Below are positions 1 through 7,523 of a stretch of 64,000 nt of DNA, piece after piece (position 1 is the stretch's first letter; every line of letters starts with the position of its first letter). The DNA comes from Streptomyces rapamycinicus NRRL 5491. GTDB lineage: Bacteria > Actinomycetota > Actinomycetes > Streptomycetales > Streptomycetaceae. The stretch spans positions 7,440,001 to 7,504,000 of the forward strand of contig NZ_CP085193.1 of NCBI RefSeq assembly GCF_024298965.1, written 5' to 3'. Both the position numbers and the translations under genes were made by a program. The notes under the pieces were generated by a model that saw only the letters and a program-made list of their open reading frames with translations, did not search any database and had not been told where the DNA came from.

Positions 1-330
1 CGCGCGCGCCGTCTGGTTGCCTGCGATCACGACTCGCGCCCCCGATTGACGGAGAGCGGCGAGGGCTGGGCGTACGTCCGGGTAAAGATCTTCTTCCGTT
101 ATCTGCTCACCCAGCCCAGCAGCCTCCATGGCGGCCCTCTCTGCGGCAATGTCGATGTCCGGTCGAATGAGCCGGAGGGCATCCGCGTTGTCGCGTCCTT
201 GAGCGACGACCGCGCCGACGAGGGCCGAGAGCGTGTGTCGGGGAATGTCCAGCCAGTCGGCCCAGGTAGCCCACACGCGGTCATCCCGGATCAGGGTCTC
301 GCCAACATCGAGGGCCACAGCGCGGATCAT
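1..330 (-). CDS. HAD-family hydrolase, partial (runs off left edge)
   Basis: This frame is open from an ATG at 330 to the window edge and gives the first 110 residues. The N-terminus reads MIRAVALDVGETLIRDD. This is HAD motif I (hhhDxGxTL), with Asp8 as the expected nucleophile, although the second Asp of the usual DxD is replaced (DVG). A later stretch, YPDVRPALAALRQSGARVVIAGN, matches the region leading to HAD motif II, with the usual motif II Ser/Thr apparently replaced (AGN). It is therefore probably a phosphatase-like HAD hydrolase, but the substrate cannot be told. It starts only 10 nt after the stop of the integrase stub, on the same strand, so it may have belonged to the integrated element or may be chromosomal flank. 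The C-terminal half, with motifs III and IV, lies outside the window. Confidence 0.7.
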   Translation of the reverse strand, partial: MIRAVALDVGETLIRDDRVWATWADWLDIPRHTLSALVGAVVAQGRDNADALRLIRPDIDIAAERAAMEAAGLGEQITEEDLYPDVRPALAALRQSGARVVIAGNQTARA

Positions 331-339
331 GCAGGCAGC

Positions 340-456
340 CTAGGACACTGATCCGGAGTCGCCGAATCGCTCGGTCTGCCACTCGCCGTCTTGGCGCCAC
401 TTCACCTGAAGGGTGCTGCTGCCGTCCTTCTTGGGACGTTCCACGATGCTCGCCAT
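340..456 (-). pseudogene. Tyrosine integrase N-terminal remnant
   Basis: A 38-codon frame starts MASIVERPKKDGSSTLQVKW and ends with TAG at 340-342. The pattern (short basic strand, KDG turn, then VxW and an acidic/aromatic strand EWQTERFG) is the arm-binding N-terminal domain of phage and AICE tyrosine recombinases, which usually begin MASIxxRxxKDGxxxxxVxW. Full integrases are about 370-450 residues, so only the first tenth is left and the catalytic R-H-R-Y domain is missing. It lies about 110 bp beyond the 3' end of tRNA-His on the same strand, the normal place for an integrase beside attL or attR. It is read as a leftover from deletion of an integrated element. Confidence 0.7.
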
Positions 457-487
457 GCCCTGAATGTGGGACTGGCCGGGAGGGTTT

Positions 488-506
488 GTGTTCCCGTCGT
501 GTTCCC
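488..506. repeat. Paired GTGTTCCC direct repeats upstream of integrase stub
   Basis: GTGTTCCC occurs at 488-495 and again at 499-506, so the copies start 11 bp apart, about one helical turn. They lie just upstream of the integrase stub and beyond the tRNA-His terminator. Arm-type integrase or excisionase sites often look like this, but binding is inferred only from position and spacing. Confidence 0.4.
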
Positions 507-524
507 ATAATCTTCGAGACGACG

Positions 525-556
525 AAGGGCCGACCCGTTTTCGCAGGTCGGCCCTT
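525..556 (-). terminator. Terminator hairpin after tRNA-His
   Basis: An 11-bp perfect inverted repeat, AAGGGCCGACC (525-535) and GGTCGGCCCTT (546-556), has a 10-nt loop and follows the 3' end of tRNA-His by about ten bases. It is the likely tRNA terminator. The same DNA probably formed part of the attachment-site region. Confidence 0.7.
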
Positions 557-566
557 GATCATTAAG

Positions 567-640
567 GGTGAGTAACGGGACTCGAACCCGCGACATCCTG
601 GACCACAACCAGGTGCTCTACCAGCTGAGCTATACCCACC
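567..640 (-). tRNA. tRNA-His (anticodon GTG)
   Basis: The minus strand folds into a complete cloverleaf. The acceptor stem GTGGGTA pairs with TACTCAC, with one G-T wobble. A D-arm with AGCTGGTAG follows, then anticodon stem CCTGG/CCAGG around loop TTGTGGT with anticodon GTG. The T-arm is GCGGG TTCGAAC CCGT. There is an extra 5' G (G-1) opposite discriminator C73, which is diagnostic of tRNA-His. CCA is not encoded. A terminator hairpin follows, and an integrase stub lies next, so this tRNA was probably the attachment site of an integrative element. Confidence 0.95.
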
Positions 641-747
641 ATGACCGGTGCTTTTCGCACCGGCCGAGAAAAAGTGTACAGGGTCCGGAGGGGTGCTCGC
701 TCCCGGCTTTCGGGGAGTCGGGAGCGAGCACCGGGATGGCGGCGGGG

Positions 748-1356
748 TCAGGCCTGCCGGGCGGGCAGGACGTGCTTGGTCGCGATGGCCTTCGCCGTGT
801 CCGAGTCCGGGCCGGGAGCGGGTACGAAGATCGATTCCCGGTAGTAGCGCAGTTCGGCGATGGACTCGTGGATGTCCGCGAGCGCGCGGTGGTTGCCGTT
901 CTTCTTGGGGCTGTTGAAGTAGGCCCGCGGATACCAGCGGCGGGCCAGCTCCTTGATCGAGGAGACGTCGACGATCCGGTAGTGGAGGTAGCTCTCGAGC
1001 GTCGGCATGTCCCGGAGGAGGAAGCCCCGGTCGGTGCCGACCGAGTTTCCGCACAGCGGGGCCTTGCCGGGCTCGGGGACGTGCTCGCGGATGTAGGCCA
1101 GGACCTGGTCCTGGGCATCCTCGAGCGTGGTCCCGCCCTCGAGCTCGGCGAGCAGGCCGGAGGTGGTGTGCATTTCGCGCACCACCTCGGGCATGGTGAC
1201 CAGCGCTTCCGCGGGGGGCCGGACAACGATGTCCACTCCGTCGCCCTGGATGTTCAGCTCGGAGTCCGTGACCAGCGCGGCCACCTCGATAAGCGCGTCG
1301 TTCGCCAGCGAGAGCCCGGTCATCTCGCAGTCGATCCACACCATGCGATCGTTCAT
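748..1356 (-). CDS. orn: Oligoribonuclease
   Basis: A 202-residue protein of normal length for this family. It degrades short RNA oligonucleotides, including pGpG and other dinucleotides left from RNA and c-di-GMP turnover. It shows the DEDDh exonuclease pattern: motif [10 protein letters not shown] near residue 10, motif II around CGNSVGTDR, and motif [14 protein letters not shown]. The start [11 protein letters not shown] at 1356 was chosen because the catalytic strand begins at once after it. It sits 5 bp downstream of adpA on the same strand, the order known for ornA in Streptomyces, where loss of the gene affects growth and development. Co-transcription with adpA is possible. Confidence 0.95.
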   Translation of the reverse strand: MNDRMVWIDCEMTGLSLANDALIEVAALVTDSELNIQGDGVDIVVRPPAEALVTMPEVVREMHTTSGLLAELEGGTTLEDAQDQVLAYIREHVPEPGKAPLCGNSVGTDRGFLLRDMPTLESYLHYRIVDVSSIKELARRWYPRAYFNSPKKNGNHRALADIHESIAELRYYRESIFVPAPGPDSDTAKAIATKHVLPARQA

Positions 1357-1361
1357 ACGTC

Positions 1362-2702
1362 TCACCCTACGGGGCGTTCCCGCTGGCCGGGCAGGGACGG
1401 ACGGCCCGGGACCCGGCCCGCGGCCTGTTCGGGCAGGCGTGGGGCGTAGGCGTCCGACTCCGGTTTGCCAGGTTCCGGATGCGGAGCGTGATGGTGGTGC
1501 GGAGGGTGCCCCGAGTGGCCGGTGGAGGCGCCGGGCGCGCCCGGCCGCCGCAGCGGCAGGGAGTGGTCGCCGACACGGGGTTCGATCACCTCGGCGCGGT
1601 CGGGCCGGTCGGCCCGCTCCAGCCGCTCCAGCCGCTCCAGCCGCTCCAGGCGGTCGGGGCGGTCCGGACGCTCCGCGGGCCCGCCCTGGGGCCTGCGGGC
1701 GCGGTACGCGGCCCGGTAGGCGGCCGGGGAGGACCCCAGCTGCCGCCGGAAGTGCCCGCGCAGCGCGACCGGCGAGCGGAAGCCACAGCGCCCCGCGACC
1801 TCGTCGACCGAGTAGTCGGAGGTCTCCAGGAGCCGCTGCGCCTGCAGCACCCGCTGGGTGATCAGCCACTGGAGTGGAGCGCTCCCAGTGAGCGAGCGGA
1901 ACCTGCGGTCGAAGGTCCTGCGGCTCATATAGGCGCGGGCCGCCAGGGCCTCGACGTCGAACTGCTCGTGCAGATGCTCGAGCGCCCACGCCACCACCTC
2001 GGCGAGCGGATCCGCTCCGATCTCCTCTGGTAACGACCTGTCCAGATAGCGCTCCTGCCCTCCGCTGCGGCGCGGCGGGACGACCAGGCGCCTGGCGAGG
2101 GCGCCGGCGGCGTCCGCGCCGTGGTCGGTGCGCACGATGTGCAGGCACAGGTCGATCCCGGCGGCGGTGCCCGCCGAGGTCAGTACGTCGCCGTCGTCCA
2201 CGAAGAGCTCGCGGGGGTCCACATGGACCGACGGATAGCGCTTGGCGAGCGTCGGCGCGTACATCCAGTGTGTGGTCGCCGGGCGGCCGTCCAGCAGCCC
2301 GGCGGCGGCCAGTACGAAGGCCCCGGTGCACAGGCCCACGATCCGCGCGCCCTCCTCGTGCGCGCGGCGCAGCGCGTCGAGCGCGGCGGCCGGTGGCGGC
2401 TGGGTTATCGACCGCCAGGCCGGTACGACGACGGTGCCGGCCCGGGAGAGTGCCTCCAGGCCGTATGGTGCGGTCAGTTCCAGTCCGCCAGTCGTTCGCA
2501 ATGGCACATCTTCGCCCGCGCACACCAGAAGTCGGTACCGAGGAACTCCGGCGTCCTGCCGGTCGATACCGAAGACGGAGAGCGGGATGGAGCTTTCGAA
2601 GATGGGGCCGCCGCTGAACAGCAGCACCGCGACGATTTCTCGTCGCCGGCGTCCGGAGAGCTTGCGCGAGGTCTCCGGTACGGTCGTGGAGTCCTGGCTC
2701 AT
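1362..2702 (-). CDS. adpA: AdpA/BldH, AraC-family master regulator of development
   Basis: A 446-residue protein. Residues about 25-210 form a DJ-1/PfpI-like (ThiJ) domain, with the elbow [13 protein letters not shown] and the strand [15 protein letters not shown]. Residues about 250-345 form an AraC/XylS double HTH ([36 protein letters not shown]). This architecture and position next to orn identify AdpA, the A-factor-cascade activator of morphological development and secondary metabolism. Leu224, in DRSLPEE between the two domains, is encoded by TTA (2031-2033), so translation should depend on the bldA tRNA, as known for adpA. The C-terminal tail is low complexity, with [12 protein letters not shown] repeats and a His-rich stretch. 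SD-like GAGGGGGG precedes the ATG. Confidence 0.95.
   Translation of the reverse strand: MSQDSTTVPETSRKLSGRRRREIVAVLLFSGGPIFESSIPLSVFGIDRQDAGVPRYRLLVCAGEDVPLRTTGGLELTAPYGLEALSRAGTVVVPAWRSITQPPPAAALDALRRAHEEGARIVGLCTGAFVLAAAGLLDGRPATTHWMYAPTLAKRYPSVHVDPRELFVDDGDVLTSAGTAAGIDLCLHIVRTDHGADAAGALARRLVVPPRRSGGQERYLDRSLPEEIGADPLAEVVAWALEHLHEQFDVEALAARAYMSRRTFDRRFRSLTGSAPLQWLITQRVLQAQRLLETSDYSVDEVAGRCGFRSPVALRGHFRRQLGSSPAAYRAAYRARRPQGGPAERPDRPDRLERLERLERLERADRPDRAEVIEPRVGDHSLPLRRPGAPGASTGHSGHPPHHHHAPHPEPGKPESDAYAPRLPEQAAGRVPGRPSLPGQRERPVG
2031..2033 (-). promoter_or_regulatory. TTA (bldA-dependent) codon in adpA
   Basis: An in-frame TTA leucine codon encodes Leu224 of AdpA, in the linker between the ThiJ-like and AraC domains. 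TTA is extremely rare in Streptomyces and is read by the developmentally regulated bldA tRNA. A TTA codon in the adpA interdomain linker is an established regulatory feature in the genus. Confidence 0.9.
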
Positions 2703-3222
2703 GGCACTAAGCCCCCCTCGGTGGTCGCGTCCTCTCGGTCCTGCACGTTTCCCCTCGGTCCTGAACGGTTCCCCCGCCGGTCATGGCCAAGATCGAATCT
2801 ACTGTGTCGCGTGTGGTCGCCGTGACCAGTTCACCACCCGCCACTATGTCGACATGACAACTTGGCGCGAAGCATTCGATCACGAAGCGTTGCACTCGTA
2901 GCCCTCGCTGTGAAGTACGCCTTGTGCGGACACCCACTTCCCGTAGGGGGTACGTGCGCTCCGGACCCCTTTCCACGCTGGCCGGACGGGTGTTGAGCAC
3001 GGCGTTTGCCAAGGGAAGAAGTGTGGCCGGAAGTTGGCTGAAAACAAGCGAGCGCAGACGTGCGGATGCGTCATACGACCGGCGTACGTGCGGCTCGTAC
3101 TTCTTCAGGGGCCCAGCGGTCGCCTTCCGGGCTTGAGCGGTGCTATAGCGACGCTCCATCGGCGCTGAGTGCGCGGAGCGCTACGCACCGCTTCCCCGGC
3201 TCCGGGTCTTTCCGGTCGGCCC
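2703..3222. promoter_or_regulatory. Long non-coding region upstream of adpA
   Basis: About 520 bp with no convincing gene lies between adpA and the small membrane protein gene, both on the minus strand. It is less GC-rich than its surroundings and probably holds the adpA promoter and a long leader. One near-match to the AdpA consensus TGGCSNGWWY is visible at 2863-2872 (TGGCGCGAAG, last base off), suggesting autoregulation. No clear -10/-35 pair could be assigned. Confidence 0.5.
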
Positions 3223-3597
3223 TCAGGCGCGGCGGCCGCCCCGGTGCGCGCCGATCCCCGTACGGCCGTGGCGGCCCCGGTGCGGGCTGACGCCGTCCGC
3301 GTCCAGCCGGGCCGCGGTGCGCTCGGAGTGGCGCAGCAGGGCCCGGCTGGCGGCCGTCACGGCGGCGAGGCCCGCGGCGGCCCCCAGAGCGGCACCGAAG
3401 GGCGATCCGCACATGAGCAGGACGACGGGGACCACGGCGCAGCTGAAGGCCGCCCAGCGGATCACCTCGTTCACCGCGTCGCTAGCGGGGGCCTGGACCT
3501 GAGCTCGAGGGGGGCTCGGAAGGTGGGGCCGTCCGGGTCTCCCGGGCCCGCCGCCGGGGGTGTCGCCGGGGGCGTCGTACTCGGGGGCGACGGACAC
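3223..3597 (-). CDS. Small membrane protein, conserved hypothetical
   Basis: A 124-residue frame with a GTG start at 3597. The first 45 residues are Pro/Gly-rich. Two hydrophobic stretches follow (about residues 45-65, IRWAAFSCAVVPVVLLMC, and 67-83, FGAALGAAAGLAAVTAA), then a basic tail rich in Arg, Gly and His. It is probably a two-helix membrane protein with a cytoplasmic basic C-terminus. I recognise no catalytic motif and propose no function. It lies upstream of adpA in the same direction, but the 520-bp gap makes a shared operon unlikely. Confidence 0.6.
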   Translation of the reverse strand: MSVAPEYDAPGDTPGGGPGRPGRPHLPSPPRAQVQAPASDAVNEVIRWAAFSCAVVPVVLLMCGSPFGAALGAAAGLAAVTAASRALLRHSERTAARLDADGVSPHRGRHGRTGIGAHRGGRRA

Positions 3598-4094
3598 GGG
3601 CGGGGCTCCTCTCGAGCGGCCGGCGAGGTGTCGGCAGGGGGCTCGGCGCGGGGGTGGCGAGGGGCGGCGGGCGGGGGATCCGGGCAGGTGAACCGGGCGG
3701 GCCGGGGCCGCCGCACCCGGTGCCGCTACTACAACGCCCGGCCCGCCCCCAGGTCACTGCCGGGCGGCCGCACGGCGTACCGCGGCGGCCCCGCCGAGCC
3801 GGGCCGCGGGCCGGGTCCCGGCTGGGCGGGGGACCACTTGGGGCATTGCGTTACGGGCCGCCCTCCGGCATGCTCCGGGGAACGCTTCGGGCGCTCCGCT
3901 CCCGTGGCGACCTCTGGGCAGGTGGTGAATGCCGCCGTACCCTTGGGGGTAAGGGCTTGGAAAGATGAATCCCGGACGGATTTCGACCCCTCGAGACCGT
4001 CCCCGAGCTCCAGCGGAGCTCAAGTCCCCCGACAGCCCTCTACCTGAGCCCCCGCCGATCCCTCCGCACGAGGACATCCTTCGCCGAGACACCG
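3598..4094. other. Intergenic region without recognisable gene
   Basis: About 500 bp of very GC-rich DNA lies between divergent genes (small membrane protein and universal stress protein). Open frames here have skewed Arg/Pro/Gly composition and no recognisable domain. Promoters for both flanking genes presumably lie here, but no motif stood out. Confidence 0.5.
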
Positions 4095-4616
4095 ATGGCC
4101 GGTCACGAAATCCCCGAACCCGCGGACCGCAAGCGGGTCGCCGATCACATGGCGCACCCCGAAGCGGCGGAAGAAACACGTCATTCCTGCGATCCAGCGT
4201 TCCAGCACGGTGTTGTGGTGGGATTCGACGGTTCCATGTCGAGCGAGCGCGCCCTCGCCTATGCGATCGGCATGGCCCGGCGCTCCGGCTCCGGGCTGAT
4301 CATCGTCCATGTGGCCAACCGGCTGCCGACGACGGTCTGGGCGGGCTGTGAGCCACCGGTCTTCGTCGACGTCCCCGATCACCGCACCGAGGTGCTGGGG
4401 CTCGAGCTGGCCTGCGCCGATCATCTCTCCGAGGTGCCCTGGATCCTCGTCGAGCGGGGCGGGGACATCTGCCATGAGCTGGAGGAGGTCGGCCGGGAGT
4501 ACGCGGCCGACGCCATCGTGGTGGGCTCCACGCACGGGCTGGTGGGGCGGATCTTCGGCTCGGTCGCGGGGCGGCTCGCGCGGCGGGCGCAGCGGCCCGT
4601 CGTCGTCATCCCCTGA
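4095..4616 (+). CDS. Universal stress protein (UspA family)
   Basis: A 173-residue protein with one Usp domain from about residue 38. The first strand is VVVGFDGSMSSERALAYAIGMA, followed by IIVHVAN. The ATP-binding loop is near the C-terminus: IVVGSTHGLVGRIFGSVAGRLARRAQRPVVVIP, fitting G-2X-G-9X-G-(S/T). Usp proteins of this type are cytoplasmic and bind ATP during stress or stationary phase. The first 37 residues are an unconserved extension, and an internal ATG at 4149 (MAHPEAAEE) is an alternative start. The gene is monocistronic and is followed by a tandem repeat and hairpins. Confidence 0.85.
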   Translation: MAGHEIPEPADRKRVADHMAHPEAAEETRHSCDPAFQHGVVVGFDGSMSSERALAYAIGMARRSGSGLIIVHVANRLPTTVWAGCEPPVFVDVPDHRTEVLGLELACADHLSEVPWILVERGGDICHELEEVGREYAADAIVVGSTHGLVGRIFGSVAGRLARRAQRPVVVIP

Positions 4617-4692
4617 ATCCCCCGAGCGTCCGCTGAGTCCCCCGAGCGTCCGCTGAGTCCCCCGAGCGTCCGCTGAATCCCCTGAGCGTCCG
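4614..4692. repeat. 20-bp tandem repeat after the stress-protein gene
   Basis: Three exact-length units of CCCGAGCGTCCGCTGAGTCC occupy 4621-4680, the third with one change. Part-units are recognisable on both sides. The array begins at the stop codon of the universal stress protein gene and is not itself self-complementary. Confidence 0.85.
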
Positions 4693-5066
4693 TCCGGCGT
4701 CCTGCCGGGCCCTCCTGGCCGCTTCCCGGGCCCTTTCGGCCCTCCTGGGTTCGCTCGAGTTCCTGAGACTCTGGACGCACCGTGCCCGGCGCGCCGCCTC
4801 GTCAAGTGACGTTGTTCAGTCCAAAACCTCTGGCGTCGACACGACTTGGCGCGGGCGCCTGGAACCGGACACCCTCAACTCCCCTTGACCGCAGGTGAGA
4901 TGGCGTCAAGTCCACCTTGACAACGGACAAACCTACCCGTGCGTAGAGGTGGATTGTGCGTTTGTGAGGGGTACAAACCGTTCGATCGTGCTGTCGCGCG
5001 GGAAGTGACGGTTCCCGCGCGACGGCCAGCCGCCGGCGTATTTAGGGCGACGTCGGCGAAGGGGAG
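4693..5066. other. Intergenic region with one strong hairpin
   Basis: No gene is visible. The clearest element is a 12-bp perfect inverted repeat, GTCGCGCGGGAA (4993-5004) and TTCCCGCGCGAC (5012-5023), with a 7-nt loop. It could end transcripts from the plus strand. A TTGACA at 4917-4922 has no well-spaced -10 partner. Confidence 0.5.
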
Positions 5067-5106
5067 GCGGCCCCCGCGTGCGTGGTGGCACACGCGGGGG
5101 ACCGCC
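5067..5106 (-). terminator. Terminator downstream of glmS
   Basis: A GC-rich hairpin follows the glmS stop by about 35 bp. CCCCCGCGTG (5071-5080) pairs with CACGCGGGGG (5091-5100), and outer GGCGG/CCGCC bases extend the stem with a small bulge. It has no U-tract, as is usual in Streptomyces. Confidence 0.65.
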
Positions 5107-5139
5107 GAAGGATCCGCCCAGGTCGCGGGCGGTGCGGGC

Positions 5140-6972
5140 CTATTCGACCGTCACCGACTTGGCGAGGTTGCGGGGCTTGTCGATGTCCCGGCCGAGCGCC
5201 AGCGCCGTGTGGTAGGCGAGCAGTTGGAGCGGAATGCCCATCAGGATCGGGTCGAGCTCCACCTCGTTGCGGGGTACCACGATCGTGTGGTCCGCCTTCG
5301 CCTGCTCCCGGTGGGCGACGGCCAGGATCCGGCCGCTGCGGGCCTTGATCTCCTCCAGCGTCGCCCGGTTCTTCTCCAGCAGGTCGTCGTCCGGCAGGAC
5401 CGCCACGGTCGGCACCTCGGGCTCGATCAGCGCGAGCGGCCCGTGCTTGAGTTCGGAGGCCGGGTACGCCTCGGCGTGGACGTAGGAGACCTCCTTCAGC
5501 TTCAGGGACGCCTCGCGTGCCACCGGGTAGCCGCGGACCCGTCCGACGAACATCATGCTCTTTGCGTTCGCATATTCCGTGGCGAGCTTTTTGATCTCCT
5601 CCTCGCCGCGCAGCACCTCCGCGATCTGCTCGGGCAGCTTGCGCAGCCCGGCGATGATCCGCTTGCCGTCGGCGACCGAGAGATCGCGGATCCGGCCCAG
5701 GTGCAGGGCGAGCAGCGCGAAGGCGACGGCGGTGTTGGTGAAGCACTTGGTGGAGACGACGCACACCTCCGGTCCGGCGTGGACGTACACCCCGCCGTCC
5801 GTCTCCCGGGCGATCGCGCTGCCCACGACGTTGATGACGCCCAGCACCCGCGCGCCCTTGCGCTTGAGCTCCTGGACGGCCGCCAGGGTGTCGTAGGTCT
5901 CGCCGGACTGGCTGACCGCGATGTAGAGGGTGTCCGGGTCCACCACCGGGTTGCGGTAGCGGAACTCGCTCGCGGGCTCCGCGTCCGCCGGGATCCGGGC
6001 CAGCTCCTCGATCAGCTGGGCGCCGATCAGACCCGTGTGGTACGCCGAACCACAGCCGAGGATCTTGACCCGGCGCACCCCGCGCGCCTCACGGGCGTCC
6101 AGGTTGAGTCCGCCCAGGTGGACGGTGGAGAAGCGGTCGTCGATCCGGCCGCGCAGCACCCGGTCCACGGCGTCGACCTGCTCGTGGATCTCCTTGTGCA
6201 TGTAGGTGTCGTGGCCGCCCATGTCGTACGACTCGGCCTCCCACTCCACGGTGGTGGGGGAGGTGGAGGTGCGGCTGCCCTCGGTGGTGTAGGTGCGGTA
6301 GTCGTCGGCCTTGAGGGTGGCCATCTCGCCGTCGTCCAGGGTGACCACCTGGCGGGTGTGGCTGACCAGCGCGGCGACGTCCGAGGCGACGAACATCTCC
6401 TTCTCACCGATCCCCAGCACCACCGGCGAGCCGTTGCGGGCGACGACGATGCGGTCGGGGAAGTCCGCGTGCAGTACGGCGATGCCGTAGGTGCCCTCGA
6501 CCATCGCCAGCGCGTGGCGGACCTTCTCCTCCAGGGTGGGCGCCTGGGAGCGGCCGATGAGGTGGGCGAGTGCCTCGGAGTCGGTGTCGGAGACCAGCTC
6601 CACGCCGTCGGCGGCCAGCTTGGCGCGCAGATCGGCGGCGTTGTCGATGATGCCGTTGTGGACGACGGCGACCTTGCCGTCCGCGTCCAGATGCGGATGC
6701 GCGTTGATGTCGTTGGGCGCGCCATGGGTGGCCCAGCGGGTGTGGGCGATCCCGGTGGTGCCCGCGAACCGCTTGGGCAGCCTGGCCTCGAGGTCCCGGA
6801 CCCGGCCCTTGGCCTTGGCGGTCTTCAGCCCGGCGCTCTGGGCGCCCTTGGCGGGCTTGCCCTGGATCGCCAGCCCCGCGGAGTCATAGCCGCGGTACTC
6901 CAGCCGCTGCAGCCCCTCCAGCAGCAGCGGTGCGACATCCCGTTTCCCGATGTATCCGACGATTCCGCACAT
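5140..6972 (-). CDS. glmS: Glutamine--fructose-6-phosphate aminotransferase (isomerizing)
   Basis: A 610-residue protein of full family length that makes glucosamine-6-phosphate from fructose-6-phosphate and glutamine, the first step to UDP-GlcNAc. Residues 1-220 are the N-terminal nucleophile amidotransferase: MCGIVGYIGKRD with Cys2 exposed after Met removal, and HTRWATHG for glutamine binding. Two SIS domains follow, with SQSGETYDTLAA and the C-terminal signature LPRNLAKSVTVE (here KPRNLAKSVTVE), which carries the catalytic Lys. The position near a secreted hexosaminidase and adpA links cell-wall precursor supply and chitin-derived aminosugars to development. It is cytoplasmic. Confidence 0.97.
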   Translation of the reverse strand: MCGIVGYIGKRDVAPLLLEGLQRLEYRGYDSAGLAIQGKPAKGAQSAGLKTAKAKGRVRDLEARLPKRFAGTTGIAHTRWATHGAPNDINAHPHLDADGKVAVVHNGIIDNAADLRAKLAADGVELVSDTDSEALAHLIGRSQAPTLEEKVRHALAMVEGTYGIAVLHADFPDRIVVARNGSPVVLGIGEKEMFVASDVAALVSHTRQVVTLDDGEMATLKADDYRTYTTEGSRTSTSPTTVEWEAESYDMGGHDTYMHKEIHEQVDAVDRVLRGRIDDRFSTVHLGGLNLDAREARGVRRVKILGCGSAYHTGLIGAQLIEELARIPADAEPASEFRYRNPVVDPDTLYIAVSQSGETYDTLAAVQELKRKGARVLGVINVVGSAIARETDGGVYVHAGPEVCVVSTKCFTNTAVAFALLALHLGRIRDLSVADGKRIIAGLRKLPEQIAEVLRGEEEIKKLATEYANAKSMMFVGRVRGYPVAREASLKLKEVSYVHAEAYPASELKHGPLALIEPEVPTVAVLPDDDLLEKNRATLEEIKARSGRILAVAHREQAKADHTIVVPRNEVELDPILMGIPLQLLAYHTALALGRDIDKPRNLAKSVTVE

Positions 6973-7092
6973 GGTGTTCAGGCCCTCCCATTGGATCGCT
7001 CATGCGTGCTCGTGCTCGTGTCCGGCGGTGGCGGCCGCCGTCCTGGACCGGCGTTCTGGACCGGCGTCGTGTCCGGCGTCGTACCGGCGTGG

Positions 7093-7353
7093 TCAGCCGT
7101 AGACGATGCGGCGCAGCTGGCGCAGCGAGAGTTCGGGCGGGGCCACCGCGCGGTACGGCAGCTCGGCCGTGATCCGCTCGAAGATGTCCGCGTTGGTCAG
7201 CCCGCCGGACTGGAGTTCGCGGTGGCGGCGCCGGACGAACTCCTCCGTCGTCTCGTCGAAGTACGCCAGGACGTCCAGCACCACCCGGCCCGCCTCGCCG
7301 CGGCTGAGCGGCGTACTGCGGACCAGGTGGTCGATGAGGTCATCGTGGGACAT
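7093..7353 (-). CDS. Conserved small cytoplasmic protein, unknown function
   Basis: An 86-residue protein if started at MSHDDLIDHLVRST (7353); a start 15 nt upstream (MLDRRMSHDD) is also open. Neither has a clear SD. It contains a largely helical stretch, RGEAGRVVLDVLAYFDETTEEFVRRRHRELQ, and a C-terminus TAELPYRAVAPPELSLRQLRRIVYG. No domain with known activity is recognised. It lies 120 bp upstream of glmS on the same strand and downstream of a perfect 20-bp palindrome, so it could be co-transcribed with glmS. Confidence 0.65.
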   Translation of the reverse strand: MSHDDLIDHLVRSTPLSRGEAGRVVLDVLAYFDETTEEFVRRRHRELQSGGLTNADIFERITAELPYRAVAPPELSLRQLRRIVYG

Positions 7354-7407
7354 ACGGCGGTCGAGCATCCGTAGATACTGCGATGCGGCGCGGCGTTTCG
7401 CAACATT

Positions 7408-7427
7408 CCTGCCCGATATCGGGCAGG
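7408..7427. promoter_or_regulatory. Perfect 20-bp palindrome
   Basis: CCTGCCCGATATCGGGCAGG is a perfect palindrome centred at 7417/7418. It lies between the DUF4429 gene stop and the start of the 86-residue protein gene. The absence of a loop favours a protein-binding operator over a terminator, although a terminator cannot be excluded. Confidence 0.55.
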
Positions 7428-7523
7428 GTTGAGTCTCGGTGACGGAAAATCCGGCCCTCAGTGGCGAGGGGGCCGTCCCTCAGGCGCGGGGAAGCCGGCC
7501 CTCGGTCGCCGGGAAGCCGTCCC

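Noticed and set aside
4917..4949. TTGACA ... TAGAGG as a promoter
   Set aside because: The spacer is 21 bp, and no better -10 lies at 16-19 bp.
4939..7374. Very long open frame on the plus strand opposite glmS
   Set aside because: It is antisense to a clear glmS gene, has skewed composition with no domain, and arises from GC-rich third positions.
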